From assembly GCA_035285325.1 (NCBI GenBank), contig JAYKJB010000138.1, positions 1-53,680 on the forward strand: a DNA stretch of 53,680 nt, written 5' to 3'. Positions 42,709-52,000 of the stretch are shown one piece after another. Positions within the stretch are counted from its first letter, which is position 1, and every line of letters begins with the position of its first letter. The stretch is from Candidatus Sericytochromatia bacterium (GTDB lineage Bacteria > Cyanobacteriota > Sericytochromatia > S15B-MN24 > JAQBPE01). Below the pieces are notes generated by a model. The model was not told where the DNA came from. It searched no databases and saw only the letters and a program-made list of their open reading frames with translations. A program made the translations under genes and the position numbers.

Positions 42709-44013
42709 ATGAGTTCAGATTGGCGCATTCGTGCGTGTTCACCCGAAGAGGCTGTCCGCTTGGTTCGCAGCGGCAATCACGTGTTTCTGCACGGCGGGTG
42801 TGCCGTCGCGCTTTCGCTGGAACAAGCGCTCGCCCGTCACGCGCTCGCCCTGGAGGAGGTGGCGGTCTACCAGATGCACAAGGAGGGCGAGGAAGCGCTG
42901 CTCGACCCGGCCCTTCAGGGGCACGTGCGAATCCATTCGATGTTCTGCGGATCGCGGGTGCGGGCCGCGGTCAACGCGGGCCAGGCTGACTTCATCCCGG
43001 TCTTTCTGAGCGACATTCCCCACCTGATGCGGCAGGGACTATTGCCGATCGATGTGGCGATCGTGCAGCTTTCGCCACCCGACCACCACGGATGGTGCTC
43101 GCTGGGAACCTCGGTTGATGTGGCCCATCAGGCCGTGCTGTCGGCCCGCGTGGTGGTGGCGGAGATCAACGCGCAGATGCCTCGCACCATGGGCGACTGC
43201 GTGCTGCACGTCGACGACCTGGATGCCTTTGTCCTGACGGACCGTCCCCTGCTCACCTTGCCGCCCCGTCCGCTGGATGCCGTGTCCCGAGCCATCGGCT
43301 CGCATATCGCGGAACTGGTGTGCGACGGCGCCACCCTCCAGGTCGGGATCGGGGCGATTCCCGACGCGGCCCTCGCCGCGATGGCGGGCAAGCGCGATCT
43401 GGGCGTCCACACGGAGATGTTCTCCGATGGTCTGGTGGACCTGATTCAGCGGGGCGTGGTGACGAATGCGCGCAAGCTGCTGGCCCCTGGCCGCACGGTG
43501 ACCAGCTTCGTGATCGGGACGCGCAAGACTTACGACTTCGTGCATGACAATCCGTCGGTGGTTTTTCATCCCTCCGATGTGGTCAACGACACCAGCCTGA
43601 TTCGCCAGCAGCCCAACATGACGGCCATCAACTGCGCCCTGGAGGTCGACCTGACGGGACAGGTGTGTGCGGATTCCCTCGGCACCGAGATCTACAGCGG
43701 CATCGGGGGACAGATGGACTTCGTGCGCGGGGCGGCGATCGCCCCGGGCGGCAAGGCCGTCATCGCCCTTCCCTCCACCGCCAAGCAAGGCAGCCTGAGC
43801 CGGATCAAGCCCGTGCTGGCCCCTGGTGCCGGGGTGGTGACGACCCGGGGGCACGTGCAGTATGTGGTGACGGAGCACGGGGTGGCCGACCTGCGCGGCA
43901 AGAGTTTGCGCGAGCGCGCGGAGGCGCTCTGGGCGATCGCCGACCCGTCCCACCAGGCCGACCTGCGGGCGGCCATCCTGGCACGGCGCCAGTTCTCGAT
44001 TCCCATGCCATAA
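42709..44013 (+). CDS. acetyl-CoA hydrolase/transferase family, 4-hydroxybutyrate CoA-transferase-like
   Basis: A 434-residue family I CoA-transferase of the Cat1/AbfT type. GIGAIPDAAL (about 213-222) is the CoA-site loop. Glu236 in HTEMFSDGLVDL fits the catalytic Glu that forms the CoA thioester, and GIGGQMDFVRGA with PSTAKQGSLSRI completes the C-terminal domain. It moves CoA between small carboxylic acids such as acetate and 4-hydroxybutyrate; the actual acid cannot be told from sequence. ATG 42709 with GTGGAG at 42697-42702 is preferred to GTG 42697. No other genes of 4-hydroxybutyrate metabolism are adjacent. Confidence 0.9.
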   Translation: MSSDWRIRACSPEEAVRLVRSGNHVFLHGGCAVALSLEQALARHALALEEVAVYQMHKEGEEALLDPALQGHVRIHSMFCGSRVRAAVNAGQADFIPVFLSDIPHLMRQGLLPIDVAIVQLSPPDHHGWCSLGTSVDVAHQAVLSARVVVAEINAQMPRTMGDCVLHVDDLDAFVLTDRPLLTLPPRPLDAVSRAIGSHIAELVCDGATLQVGIGAIPDAALAAMAGKRDLGVHTEMFSDGLVDLIQRGVVTNARKLLAPGRTVTSFVIGTRKTYDFVHDNPSVVFHPSDVVNDTSLIRQQPNMTAINCALEVDLTGQVCADSLGTEIYSGIGGQMDFVRGAAIAPGGKAVIALPSTAKQGSLSRIKPVLAPGAGVVTTRGHVQYVVTEHGVADLRGKSLRERAEALWAIADPSHQADLRAAILARRQFSIPMP

Positions 44014-44101
44014 AGACCCTCAGACCGGTTCGTTCGCGACACCAAGGGTATAAGGGGCACTAGCCAGCTGTATTTCGCCAGAAACCCTGGAGGGAGTGTC
44101 G

Positions 44102-44416
44102 ATGCAGATTCAACCCAACCGCAAGGCCACTGCCAAGCTCACCCCTCCGCCACCTCCCCCACCGCCGGCCAAGCAAGCCAACTCGCCCAGCGGCCAAAAA
44201 GCAGTGAACACCGGACCATTGGAGGCGAAGCCGGAGGCCCTGAAAGGCTCGAGCACCACCAGTCGACTGGTCCTGCCGGGCACGGAACAGGCGGCGGACG
44301 TCACGGGTAAAGCGCTGAAGGGGGCCCAAGAGGGCCTGGCCGCCCTGGCCGGCCAAGGCGTCAGATGCTGGAAGCGGGCCTTCGACAAGGCCAGCAGGCG
44401 CTTGACGGTGTCGTAA
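44102..44416 (+). pseudogene. 5' part of a probably frameshifted unknown gene
   Basis: ATG 44102 follows a good GGAGGGAG (44089-44096). The 104-residue product is Pro-, Lys- and Ala-rich (a run of eight Pro near residue 15-22), then forms an amphipathic helix (GKALKGAQEGLAALAGQGV) and ends abruptly with an unrelated basic tail. The +2 frame that begins at 44365 inside this gene continues with exactly the sort of helix expected next (MLEAGLRQGQQALDG). A single-base change near 44355-44365 would join the two into one protein of about 567 residues. I read this as the N-terminal half of a frameshifted gene, or a sequencing error. A separate small gene is less likely. Confidence 0.55.
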
Positions 44417-45804
44417 AGACGCAGGTTCAGCTTGCCACCACGGTCACCAGTGCAGCCGGCGACGCGTTCCAGAGCATCGTCCTCCCTGTGCTGGACGGCT
44501 CGCCTGTCGGCGGTCGGGTCCACACGGACAAGGGCATGGGGCCCCTCGGCCCCGTGTTGACCGAGCGACTGGCCGTAGGGGAAGCGGTTTCGGTGGAGGT
44601 CGAGGCTGGCGTCACGCTACCCACGGAATTCACGGGGGCGCCCAATGTCAAGCTGGATCGGGGAGCCACGCTGACGGTTCGGCGCGTCGAGGCTCTGTAT
44701 GAACAGAATCGTCCCATCCTCGACCCGGCCACCGGGAAGCCCGAGACGCGCCTCGAGGTCAAACTCACGAACGTGTCGCGGGACGGAGCGGCCTACAGCG
44801 CGGAAGTTGGCGTCAACGCGGGGGTGACATGGGGGCAGCACCGAGTTGGCCTGACGGCGGAGGCCAAGGCTGAAGCGGAACTCGGCGCGAACCAGACCGT
44901 GACCCTGACCACGCGGCTGGACCCGAACGATCCATCGAGCGGGGCCACGCTGTCCCACGTGCTGAATTCCGTGGCGAAGGCGAGTGGTCTCAACACCGTC
45001 CCCGGGCTGACCGAAGCACTGCAGCAGGCCACCGGGGGTCCGCCCTCGCCGGCCACCAATACCATCTTCGAATCCATTTCCCAGGACATCGGGCTCTACA
45101 CCGCCGCCTCGGCCGAGGCCTCCTTGGAGGCGGGGTTGCGCCAAGCCGAAAAAGGTAGCACCGGTTTGATCCAGAATGCCGACGCCTTCGAGAAAAACGG
45201 TCTCGAAGGGCTGCTGAAATTGACCCTGGCTGCCGCATCCGCCAGTGCTGGCAGCGAGGTGGGGGTGGGCCAGGAACTCAATGGTCGCACGGGTGAGCGG
45301 ACGATGAAGATTCGGGTGGCGGCTGAGGCCGGGGCCAGTGCCACCTTGCTCAACCAGGGGGCCAACGGTCAGGTGCGCGGTGAGCGAACCATCAGCCTGG
45401 TCTCCAAGGAAGGCGTGGTCACGGGCGCTAATGTGACGATGACGGTGAGCCGGGAACAATTCGCGGCGTTGCGTAACACGGTTGAAGACGTGTACGGGCG
45501 ACCGTTGGATGAGGGTTTCATCGCCGGTTTGTCATCGGAGGATACAGTCAGGATGACGCTGTCTGTCCGTCCTGAGGTCCTGGCGAAAATGAAAACCGGC
45601 GATCCCGCTGCGCTTCAGCAGGCTGTGACTGCTCTGGTGAGCGGTGGCTTGAATCGTTCGGATTTTTCGCTGCAGGAGGGCAACATCCAGCGGGTTCGCC
45701 GAAATGAATTCCAGCTCTCGGGGGATATGGGTCTCGCCCTGTTGGGCAAGCTCGAATCGAGAGGGGGCATCACCTTTGGCCACGAGCAGATGGTTGAGGG
45801 CTGA
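44365..45804 (+). CDS. unknown protein, main part of the frameshifted gene
   Basis: The open frame gives 479 residues from ATG 44365, which has no ribosome site and lies within the upstream frame. No family is recognised. The sequence is rich in beta-type repeats alternating Val/Thr with Glu and Gly (VEVEAGVTLPTEF, AEAKAEAELGA, VTLTTRLDPN, VRVAAEAGASATLL), suggesting a large beta-sheet or beta-barrel-like body. A C-terminal part contains PLDEGFIAGLSSEDTVRMTL. No signal peptide is visible. With the 5' piece at 44102 it would make a Pro-rich N-terminus plus a helical hinge plus this body. Codon use looks normal, so loss of function may be recent or only apparent. Confidence 0.6.
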   Translation: MLEAGLRQGQQALDGVVKTQVQLATTVTSAAGDAFQSIVLPVLDGSPVGGRVHTDKGMGPLGPVLTERLAVGEAVSVEVEAGVTLPTEFTGAPNVKLDRGATLTVRRVEALYEQNRPILDPATGKPETRLEVKLTNVSRDGAAYSAEVGVNAGVTWGQHRVGLTAEAKAEAELGANQTVTLTTRLDPNDPSSGATLSHVLNSVAKASGLNTVPGLTEALQQATGGPPSPATNTIFESISQDIGLYTAASAEASLEAGLRQAEKGSTGLIQNADAFEKNGLEGLLKLTLAAASASAGSEVGVGQELNGRTGERTMKIRVAAEAGASATLLNQGANGQVRGERTISLVSKEGVVTGANVTMTVSREQFAALRNTVEDVYGRPLDEGFIAGLSSEDTVRMTLSVRPEVLAKMKTGDPAALQQAVTALVSGGLNRSDFSLQEGNIQRVRRNEFQLSGDMGLALLGKLESRGGITFGHEQMVEG

Positions 45805-45850
45805 GTAGCCTGGCGCGGATCACCTCTTGCCCCGCGGCACGGGTGGCCCG

Positions 45851-46237
45851 TCAATCGACCTCGCTGGTGGGAGGGCTTTCCAGGGAGGGCTCCCGGGCGG
45901 GCTCCTCGAAGAAGATCAGAGTCTTGACCTTGGCCTTGTCTTCGATGTCCAGTGCGTGAACGCGTCCGGCAGCGTCTTCCTGGGCCCACACGCTTTGGGG
46001 TTCCAGCACGAGGTGGGTGAAGGGGCCACTTCCACCCGCCAGGGTGACCTCGATGGCGCCTGACTCCGAGCCCTTTTGTTCCAGAGACAGCCCCACCAGT
46101 GGCAGGTGTTCCGCCAGTGCTTGGCTGCCGAGTTCTCCTCCAGACACCTGAATACTGACCGGTTGATTGAGCCGATGATTACCGAGCGAGCAGAGGAACT
46201 CCTGCCAGCGGGCCGGAGGAACCGCGTGGGTGCTCAT
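45851..46237 (-). CDS. DUF5335-like small protein
   Basis: A 128-residue soluble acidic protein. The pattern PPARWQEFLCSLG at the N-terminus, LPLVGLSLEQKG in the middle, a His-containing strand THLVLEPQSVW, and ALDIED-K-LIFF at the end recalls the DUF5335 family, whose function is unknown. The AAGGAGG site upstream favours ATG 46237 (or 46240). The longer frame to 46348 codes an Arg-rich tail with no support. It is divergent from the DUF2237 gene, with 215 nt between starts. Confidence 0.65.
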   Translation of the reverse strand: MSTHAVPPARWQEFLCSLGNHRLNQPVSIQVSGGELGSQALAEHLPLVGLSLEQKGSESGAIEVTLAGGSGPFTHLVLEPQSVWAQEDAAGRVHALDIEDKAKVKTLIFFEEPAREPSLESPPTSEVD

Positions 46238-46452
46238 CATGACCTCCTTGGGATGCCGCCGCGGCGAACCCCGTGGCCGTCCACGTCTGGATCGCGCCAG
46301 CGATGACCACAAGGGTGTCCTGCCCTGGGGGCGGATGCCAACATGCAAGCCCGCGAGATGCCGAACGGCAGCCCCTCGACTGGTTCGCGATGCTAGCTTG
46401 GCGCCAGCCGGTATGGGATACTGCGGGCTCAGCTTGAAAGGAGCCTCTCACC

Positions 46453-46851
46453 GTGCCCTCGTCATTCAGTTCCCTGGGACCGTCCGCGCAGTTCAACGTG
46501 TATGGTGAGCAACTCAAGTCCTGCAGCACGACTCCCTTGACCGGTTTCACCCGCAATGGCTGTTGTGAGGTCACGGGCGACGACGTCGGCTTTCATGCGG
46601 TTTGCGCCGTCATGACGGATGACTTCCTGACCTTTAGCCAAGCCATGGGCAACGATCTGTCGACCCCGCGCCCAGAATGGGGTTTTCCCGGCCTCAAGGC
46701 CGGCGATCGCTGGTGTTTGTGCGCGCCACGCTGGCAAGAGGCCTTTGAGGCCGGCAAAGCCCCCTACGTCCTGCTGGAATCTACTCACGTGGCGGCCTTG
46801 GAGTTTTGCCGTCTGGAGGACCTGAAGCCATTCGCCATTGACGCCCGCTGA
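46453..46851 (+). CDS. DUF2237 family protein
   Basis: A 132-residue protein matching the DUF2237 pattern closely: NVYGEQLKSCSTTPLTGF, RNGCC, DVGFHAVCAVMTDDFLTFS, GNDLSTPRPEWGFPGLK, GDRWCLCAPRW. The conserved Cys and Asp/His residues suggest a metal- or substrate-binding pocket, but no biochemical function is established for the family. GTG 46453 follows AAAGGAG by about 9 nt. Length is typical and nothing is missing. Confidence 0.9.
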   Translation: MPSSFSSLGPSAQFNVYGEQLKSCSTTPLTGFTRNGCCEVTGDDVGFHAVCAVMTDDFLTFSQAMGNDLSTPRPEWGFPGLKAGDRWCLCAPRWQEAFEAGKAPYVLLESTHVAALEFCRLEDLKPFAIDAR

Positions 46852-46862
46852 GAATGAAACGT

Positions 46863-46895
46863 GCCTGCGCGAGGGGGCGACGCCGTCACGCAGGC
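46863..46895. terminator. inverted repeat between convergent DUF2237 and helicase genes
   Basis: GCCTGCG at 46863-46869 pairs with CGCAGGC at 46889-46895 across a 19-nt interior. There is no T-run on either strand, so it is at best a weak bidirectional terminator. Confidence 0.25.
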
Positions 46896-46940
46896 AAGCG
46901 GAATCGCCTGGGAGGGAAAACCGAGGAGAATCCTCCCGGT

Positions 46941-48740
46941 TCACTCCACCACGTTGGCTTTGAGGGCGCGTCCGCGATAGTTCATGCCGTTCAGTTGGGT
47001 CGACACGCGACGGGCATCCGCGTCGCGAACGTCAAAGAAGGCGAAGTGCGGATGGATGGCGATCGCCCCGATCGCGGCCCCCTGCACATTGCCAACCCCG
47101 CACACCAGTTTGACCAGGGCACCGCGCGTCAAACCGTGAGACTTGCCCTGATTGAGCCACAGGCGCGTAAAGCCGGGTTCGTGATGTTCACTTAGCCGTC
47201 GCAGCGGGCGCTTCGGGCCTTCCTCGCCATCCGGCACGAAGGCTCTCACTTCGCCCTTGGATGGGCGGTCCGTTCCAGCCTGTCCCTTGGGGGTCTCGCC
47301 TCCGCGCGCGCCTCGCGCCGGAGCAGCTTCGCCAGGCCGGTCGCCTTTGGCACCGCGTGGACTTGGCTTGGCACGCGCAGGTCCGCTGGCCGCCGCCACC
47401 GGGCTTGGTCGACGCGGCACCACGATATCGTTCCCCGCGGACAGCGTCGCACGCGCGTCTTCGTTTCCGGCCAGCAGGGCCGCCACCAGATCGGCGGGTT
47501 CGATGTAGCCCAACAGTTCGGAGGCGAGTGCCAGATAGTCGGGGTCAGGACCGGTCGCAATGCGGGCCGTCAATTGCTCATGGAAGCGCTCCCGCAGCTT
47601 GGTTCGGACATCGGAGGGCTGGGGAACAGGTTTCGTCTTGATCTCGACTCCTGCGTTGATCAGCATGCGCCGAAAGCGCGCTGCATCGCGAGGCGGCACG
47701 AACGTCACGGCTTCCCCGCTGGCCCCAGCCCGGCCCGTTCGACCCACGCGGTGAATGTAAGACTCCGGGTCGCGCGGGACGCCGAGGTTGTAGACGTGGG
47801 AGACGCCCTTCACGTCAATGCCGCGGGCGGCCACATCGGTGGCCACCAGCAGGTCGATCAGGCCGCGACGAAACTGATTGAGCGTGCGACTGCGAGCCTC
47901 CTGAGGCAGGTCACCATTGAGAAATCCAGCCGAAAATCCCTCTTCGCGAAGTCGTTCGGCGATCTGCTCTGTCTCCAGCTTGGTGTGGCAGAAGACGATC
48001 GCCAGAGCGGGTTGGTCCACGTGCAGGACATTCACCAAGGCATCGGTTTTGGCCTCCGCAAAGCACTCGTAGGCCACGTGCTGAATCTCCGGTGCGGACT
48101 TGCCGCCCTGGGACAGGCGAATTTCCTGAGGCTCCCGCAGCGTCTTGGTGGCCAGGGCACGGATTTCGGGCGCGAGCGTGGCGGAGAACAACAATGACTG
48201 GCGGTCCGCCGGCAGCGCGGAAAAAATTCGTTCGAGTTCCTCGGCGAAGCCGAGGTCCAGCATTTCATCCGCCTCATCCAGGACCAGCGTGCGGCAGGAA
48301 GACAGATCGAGACGCTCCCGCTCGAGATGGTCGACGAGCCGTCCCGGCGTACCCACCACGATGCGGGCCCCGTGGGCGATGGCGCGTAACTGGTCCCGAT
48401 AGGACCCGCCCCCGTACACCGCCGCGACCTCGACGCCCATCGGGCGTGCGAGCTTGGTGATCGAGGTGGCCACCTGAAGGGCCAGTTCTCGCGTCGGTAA
48501 CACGATCAGGGCGTCCACGCGGGGACGCTCGGTGACCGGGAGGCGCTGGAGGATCGGCAGGGCAAAGGCATAGGTCTTGCCGGTGCCCGTGCGGGACTGC
48601 ACCAGCAGATCGCGGCCCGACAGCACGGCTGGAAAGGCCTCAGACTGGACGGGGGTGGGCGTCTGGAGGCCCTGGGCTTCCAGTCCTGCCAGCAATTCCG
48701 GGCGGAGTTCCCAGGACGTGAAGGGAAGGGTGGTGGTCAT
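46941..48740 (-). CDS. deaD: DEAD-box ATP-dependent RNA helicase with DbpA-type RNA-binding domain
   Basis: From ATG 48740 (GGAGG 6 nt upstream) the protein has 599 residues. It shows FTSWELRPELLAGLEAQG and TPVQSEAFP (Q motif), SRTGTGKT (49-56), PTRELALQ, TPGRLVDHL, DEAD at 155-158, SAT, and HRVGRTGRAG. A basic Pro/Ala linker leads to a C-terminal domain (LWLNQGKSHGLTRGALVKLV ... NGMNYRGRALKANVVE) like the DbpA/CsdA RNA-binding fold. It unwinds structured RNA, typically in ribosome assembly or cold adaptation. An open frame extends to 48956, but that part is the tRNA-Arg gene and its terminator read as protein. Confidence 0.95.
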   Translation of the reverse strand: MTTTLPFTSWELRPELLAGLEAQGLQTPTPVQSEAFPAVLSGRDLLVQSRTGTGKTYAFALPILQRLPVTERPRVDALIVLPTRELALQVATSITKLARPMGVEVAAVYGGGSYRDQLRAIAHGARIVVGTPGRLVDHLERERLDLSSCRTLVLDEADEMLDLGFAEELERIFSALPADRQSLLFSATLAPEIRALATKTLREPQEIRLSQGGKSAPEIQHVAYECFAEAKTDALVNVLHVDQPALAIVFCHTKLETEQIAERLREEGFSAGFLNGDLPQEARSRTLNQFRRGLIDLLVATDVAARGIDVKGVSHVYNLGVPRDPESYIHRVGRTGRAGASGEAVTFVPPRDAARFRRMLINAGVEIKTKPVPQPSDVRTKLRERFHEQLTARIATGPDPDYLALASELLGYIEPADLVAALLAGNEDARATLSAGNDIVVPRRPSPVAAASGPARAKPSPRGAKGDRPGEAAPARGARGGETPKGQAGTDRPSKGEVRAFVPDGEEGPKRPLRRLSEHHEPGFTRLWLNQGKSHGLTRGALVKLVCGVGNVQGAAIGAIAIHPHFAFFDVRDADARRVSTQLNGMNYRGRALKANVVE

Positions 48741-48837
48741 CGTGATCCTCCTGGCGGACCAAAGATCGGCCCCACGCAACCCGGCTTCGCCCATCAGAGG
48801 CGTCAGCTGCACGCTGCCGTAGGGGAAATGTGTAAGC

Positions 48838-48868
48838 AAAAACCCCGACACCCTGTCAGGTGCCGGGG
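48838..48868 (-). terminator. intrinsic terminator of tRNA-Arg(ACG)
   Basis: On the minus strand a stem CCCCG-CACC / GGTG-CGGGG with one internal mismatch and a 6-nt loop is followed directly by five Ts (48838-48842). It lies 9 nt after the tRNA 3' end. Confidence 0.85.
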
Positions 48869-48876
48869 GAATCGAG

Positions 48877-48950
48877 CGCGCCCACCAAGACTCGAACTTG
48901 GGACCTTTTGATTCGTAGTCAAACGCTCTATCCAACTGAGCTATGGGCGC
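48877..48950 (-). tRNA. tRNA-Arg(ACG), no encoded CCA
   Basis: A complete cloverleaf: acceptor GCGCCCA/TGGGCGC, anticodon stem TTTGA/TCAAA with loop CTACGAA, giving anticodon ACG (read as inosine after deamination). Discriminator G at 48877, followed by CTC rather than CCA, so CCA must be added enzymatically, unlike in tRNA-Arg(CCG) at 52-127. Confidence 0.95.
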
Positions 48951-48960
48951 TTGCATTCAA

Positions 48961-48989
48961 ATGCTATCAGGTCCCCCGCATAACCGCAA
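48961..48989 (-). promoter_or_regulatory. sigma70-type promoter for tRNA-Arg(ACG)
   Basis: TTGCGG (-35, 48984-48989) and TAGCAT (-10, 48961-48966) on the minus strand with a 17-nt spacer, placing the start about 4 nt before the tRNA. Confidence 0.7.
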
Positions 48990-49014
48990 GTCGAGCCGTC
49001 GATCTGGCTGCGGG

Positions 49015-52000
49015 CTAGAACTTGTTCATCCCGAATGGCAGCCCGATCGGCCCCTGCGGCGTTTGCGCGCGCTTCCGACTCAAGCTGAAGTCGATGTAAT
49101 TGCCCTGCATGACCCGTTGCCTTTCGATGGGATTCCAAAAATGTTTGACGGCCTCCCCGTCCAACCCGGCCACCATGGAATGGACCAGTTGCTGGGCGCG
49201 TTCCGCGTGGCGTTTGGCCTCCGGGTCATAGGGGCGGGAGGCAGCCTGCCCGAAATATCCCAGGGCCTCTTGAAGGCGTGAACCGGAATGGCTGGCCAAT
49301 TCGGTCAGGCGCTGGAAAGCCATTGCGGCCTCGCTGTCCCCCAGGGCGAGGCGGGTTTCTCCGAGCAAGCCCAGCAAGTCGCACAGGGACAGAATCGCGT
49401 CGGTTTTTTCAGCGAGGACGAGCCCTGCCTCCACCTCCAATTTGGCCTTTTCGTAATGTTCTTCCCGGAGCGCAATCCAGGCTCTTTCTCTGTGAACGTG
49501 GATCATCAAAGCCTGTGCGCCGCCCTCCAGCGCCTTGGCCCAGGCCGTTTCAAGGTCACGTTGAGCCCCCGCCAGGTTGCCCATACGAGCCTTGGCTTCG
49601 GCGCGCATGGCCAGCACGTGGCCTTCCGGTTCCGTATTTCCTGTCAGCTTCAGCAAGTCCAGCAGGCCGTCCGCCGTTTCCAGGGCGTCGGCGGCGCGCC
49701 CCAGATACAGCAGCAGGGCCATTCGGTGTTCCAGCACCCGGGCTTCCAGCATCTTGTTCGCACTGGCCCTGAACAATCCCTCCGCCTCCGCGAGGGCCTT
49801 GGAGGCTTCGCGCAATCTACCAAGATGCGCGTAACCAGGGGCCTTGAAGGTAATCGCCAAGGCGTGTACGAGATGCATCTGAGCTTCCGCCGCCAGGGCG
49901 TCCGCCGATTCCGCTTCAACCAGCCCGAGGTCAAACTCTCCCAATTCGTAGTTGGTGATGGCCAGATTCAGATGCGCGAAGGCCTCCTCCTCCCGTAAAC
50001 CCAGTTCGAAGGCCAGGTTGCGATTGAGGCGGAACGCATTCTCCGCCTTGCGGAACTCGCCCAGCTTGAAGAAGGCAGCGCCCAGGAAATTGTAAGCATT
50101 CTGAAGGCCAACCTTGTGGCCAAGTTCATCCAGCAGCTGGACGGCTTCTTCCAGGTGGGCAATGCCGACGTACGCGTTCTCGGGCATGGTCGCGACGTAG
50201 AGGTGACCGATGAAGGCCAGGGCCTCGGCCACCACCCCTCGATCATCCACTTCCCTGCCACGATGCAGGGCCTCCTCGGCGTGCACCACGGACTGGGCCA
50301 GGTTCCCCTGCATGTATCGCAGCATGGAAGAGGTCAGATAGCAGCGGGCTGCTGAGGCCTGGTCGCCCGATCTCAGGGAGACTTCGAGCGACCGCTCACA
50401 GCATCCGAGGGCCTCGGCCAGATTGTCTTCACTCGTGTAACAATCCGCCAGCGAGGTGAGCATGCGTGCGAGATACATCGAGGCACCCACGCGTTGGGCC
50501 AATGGGATGGCCTCGAGGTAGCAGTGTTTGGCGCCAGCGATGTCGGCGGACATTCGCCGGGTGTCCCCCAAAAGCCGCAGGGCGAGCAGGCGAGGCTTGT
50601 CCCAGCGCGGGTCCCCATCTGCCTGAAGCAGGGTCACGGCGGTGCTGAGGTACCGCTCGGCTTCGCGATTCGCGAACAACATGGCGCTTCGACGCCCCAC
50701 TTCAAGCGCGAAGGTCACGATCTTGTCCGGGCGGCAGCCCACGGTGTAATGGTCGGCCACCCCTTTGATCAGATCGAAGGGGGCTTCGCGCAGCTTGCCC
50801 TTGCCGATGCGCTTTTCAAGCACGGCGGCCACGCGAGCGTGCATGGCGGTTCGGTGTTCGGGCGTGAAACTCTCGTAGACCACTTCCTTGAAAATGGCTT
50901 GTGACCAGTCATAGTGGTTGTCGTCATCGAGCTCCAGAACCTGCTGTCGTTCCAGCGACTCCAGAGCGTCGAAAAGACGCTCTTCCCCAAAGCCAGTGAG
51001 TTCACCCAGCAGGGCGAGATCGAAGCCTCGCCCGAGCACGGCACCGATGCGTGCCACGGTGATGGCGTCCTCCGGTAGCTGCGCCATCTTGCGCAGCAGC
51101 AGCCCCTGCAGATTGCGGGGCAGGGCGCCGGGCTGCAGAGGCGCGTCCATCAACCAGCCATCCATACCGGGTGTGATCAGGCGCTCCCGCACCAGGTGCT
51201 CCAGCAAGCGCTGCACGTGGTAAGGATTGCCCTCGGTCAGTTCGGCCAACGGCCGGAGCAAAGGCGCGACCAAAGCGTCGTTTCCCAGGATGCGCGCGAC
51301 CATCTGGGCGATCTCGTTGTCCCCCAACGCGGCGATTTTCACGTTTTCGACATGCGCCACCCACTCCCCTTGGAGGTGTTCACGATGGCGGGTCGCGACG
51401 ACCCGTAGCAGGGGAAGTTGCGCCAGGTTACGTTGCAGATAATCCAACAGGTCCCGTGACAAGGGATCGGCCAGGTGCCAATCCTCCAGGATCACCACGA
51501 AGCTGCGACGAGCGGCCAGGCTGGCGAACAGATCGCCGATCGCGGCCATCAAGCGCAGCTTTTCCTTGGCCGGATCATCCATCTCAGGCGTGCTGGCCTG
51601 GGAGAGTTCCGGCAAGATTGAGGAAAGAACCGAGGCATGAACTTCCAATCGTTCCGGTATGTGTTCCTTCAGGGCGGGCACCAAGCCTCGCAAGACTTCA
51701 CGAAAGGGGGCGTAAGGCGTGCTGTCTTCGCCCCGGCCCGCGCCCGTCACCACCGGCACGATTCCGTCGACTTGCAGGCCAGCCCGGAACTCTCTCAATA
51801 GACGGGTTTTTCCGATGCCGGGCGGGCCTTCCAGCAGGATGGTGGGAGGCGCCTGGCCGTCCATCATGCGTTCCACGGCGCGCTGAAGCAGGGAGCTCTC
51901 GTGCTCTCGACCAATCAGAGGCGGCGAGAGCAGGCTTCGGCTGGCGCGACCCGCTTCGAAACCCAAGGCGGACAGGACCTCTTCCGTCGACTGGAATCGG

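Noticed and set aside
48741-48956. N-terminal extension of the DEAD-box helicase
   Set aside because: The extension is the translated tRNA-Arg gene and its terminator; ATG 48740 has a strong ribosome site.
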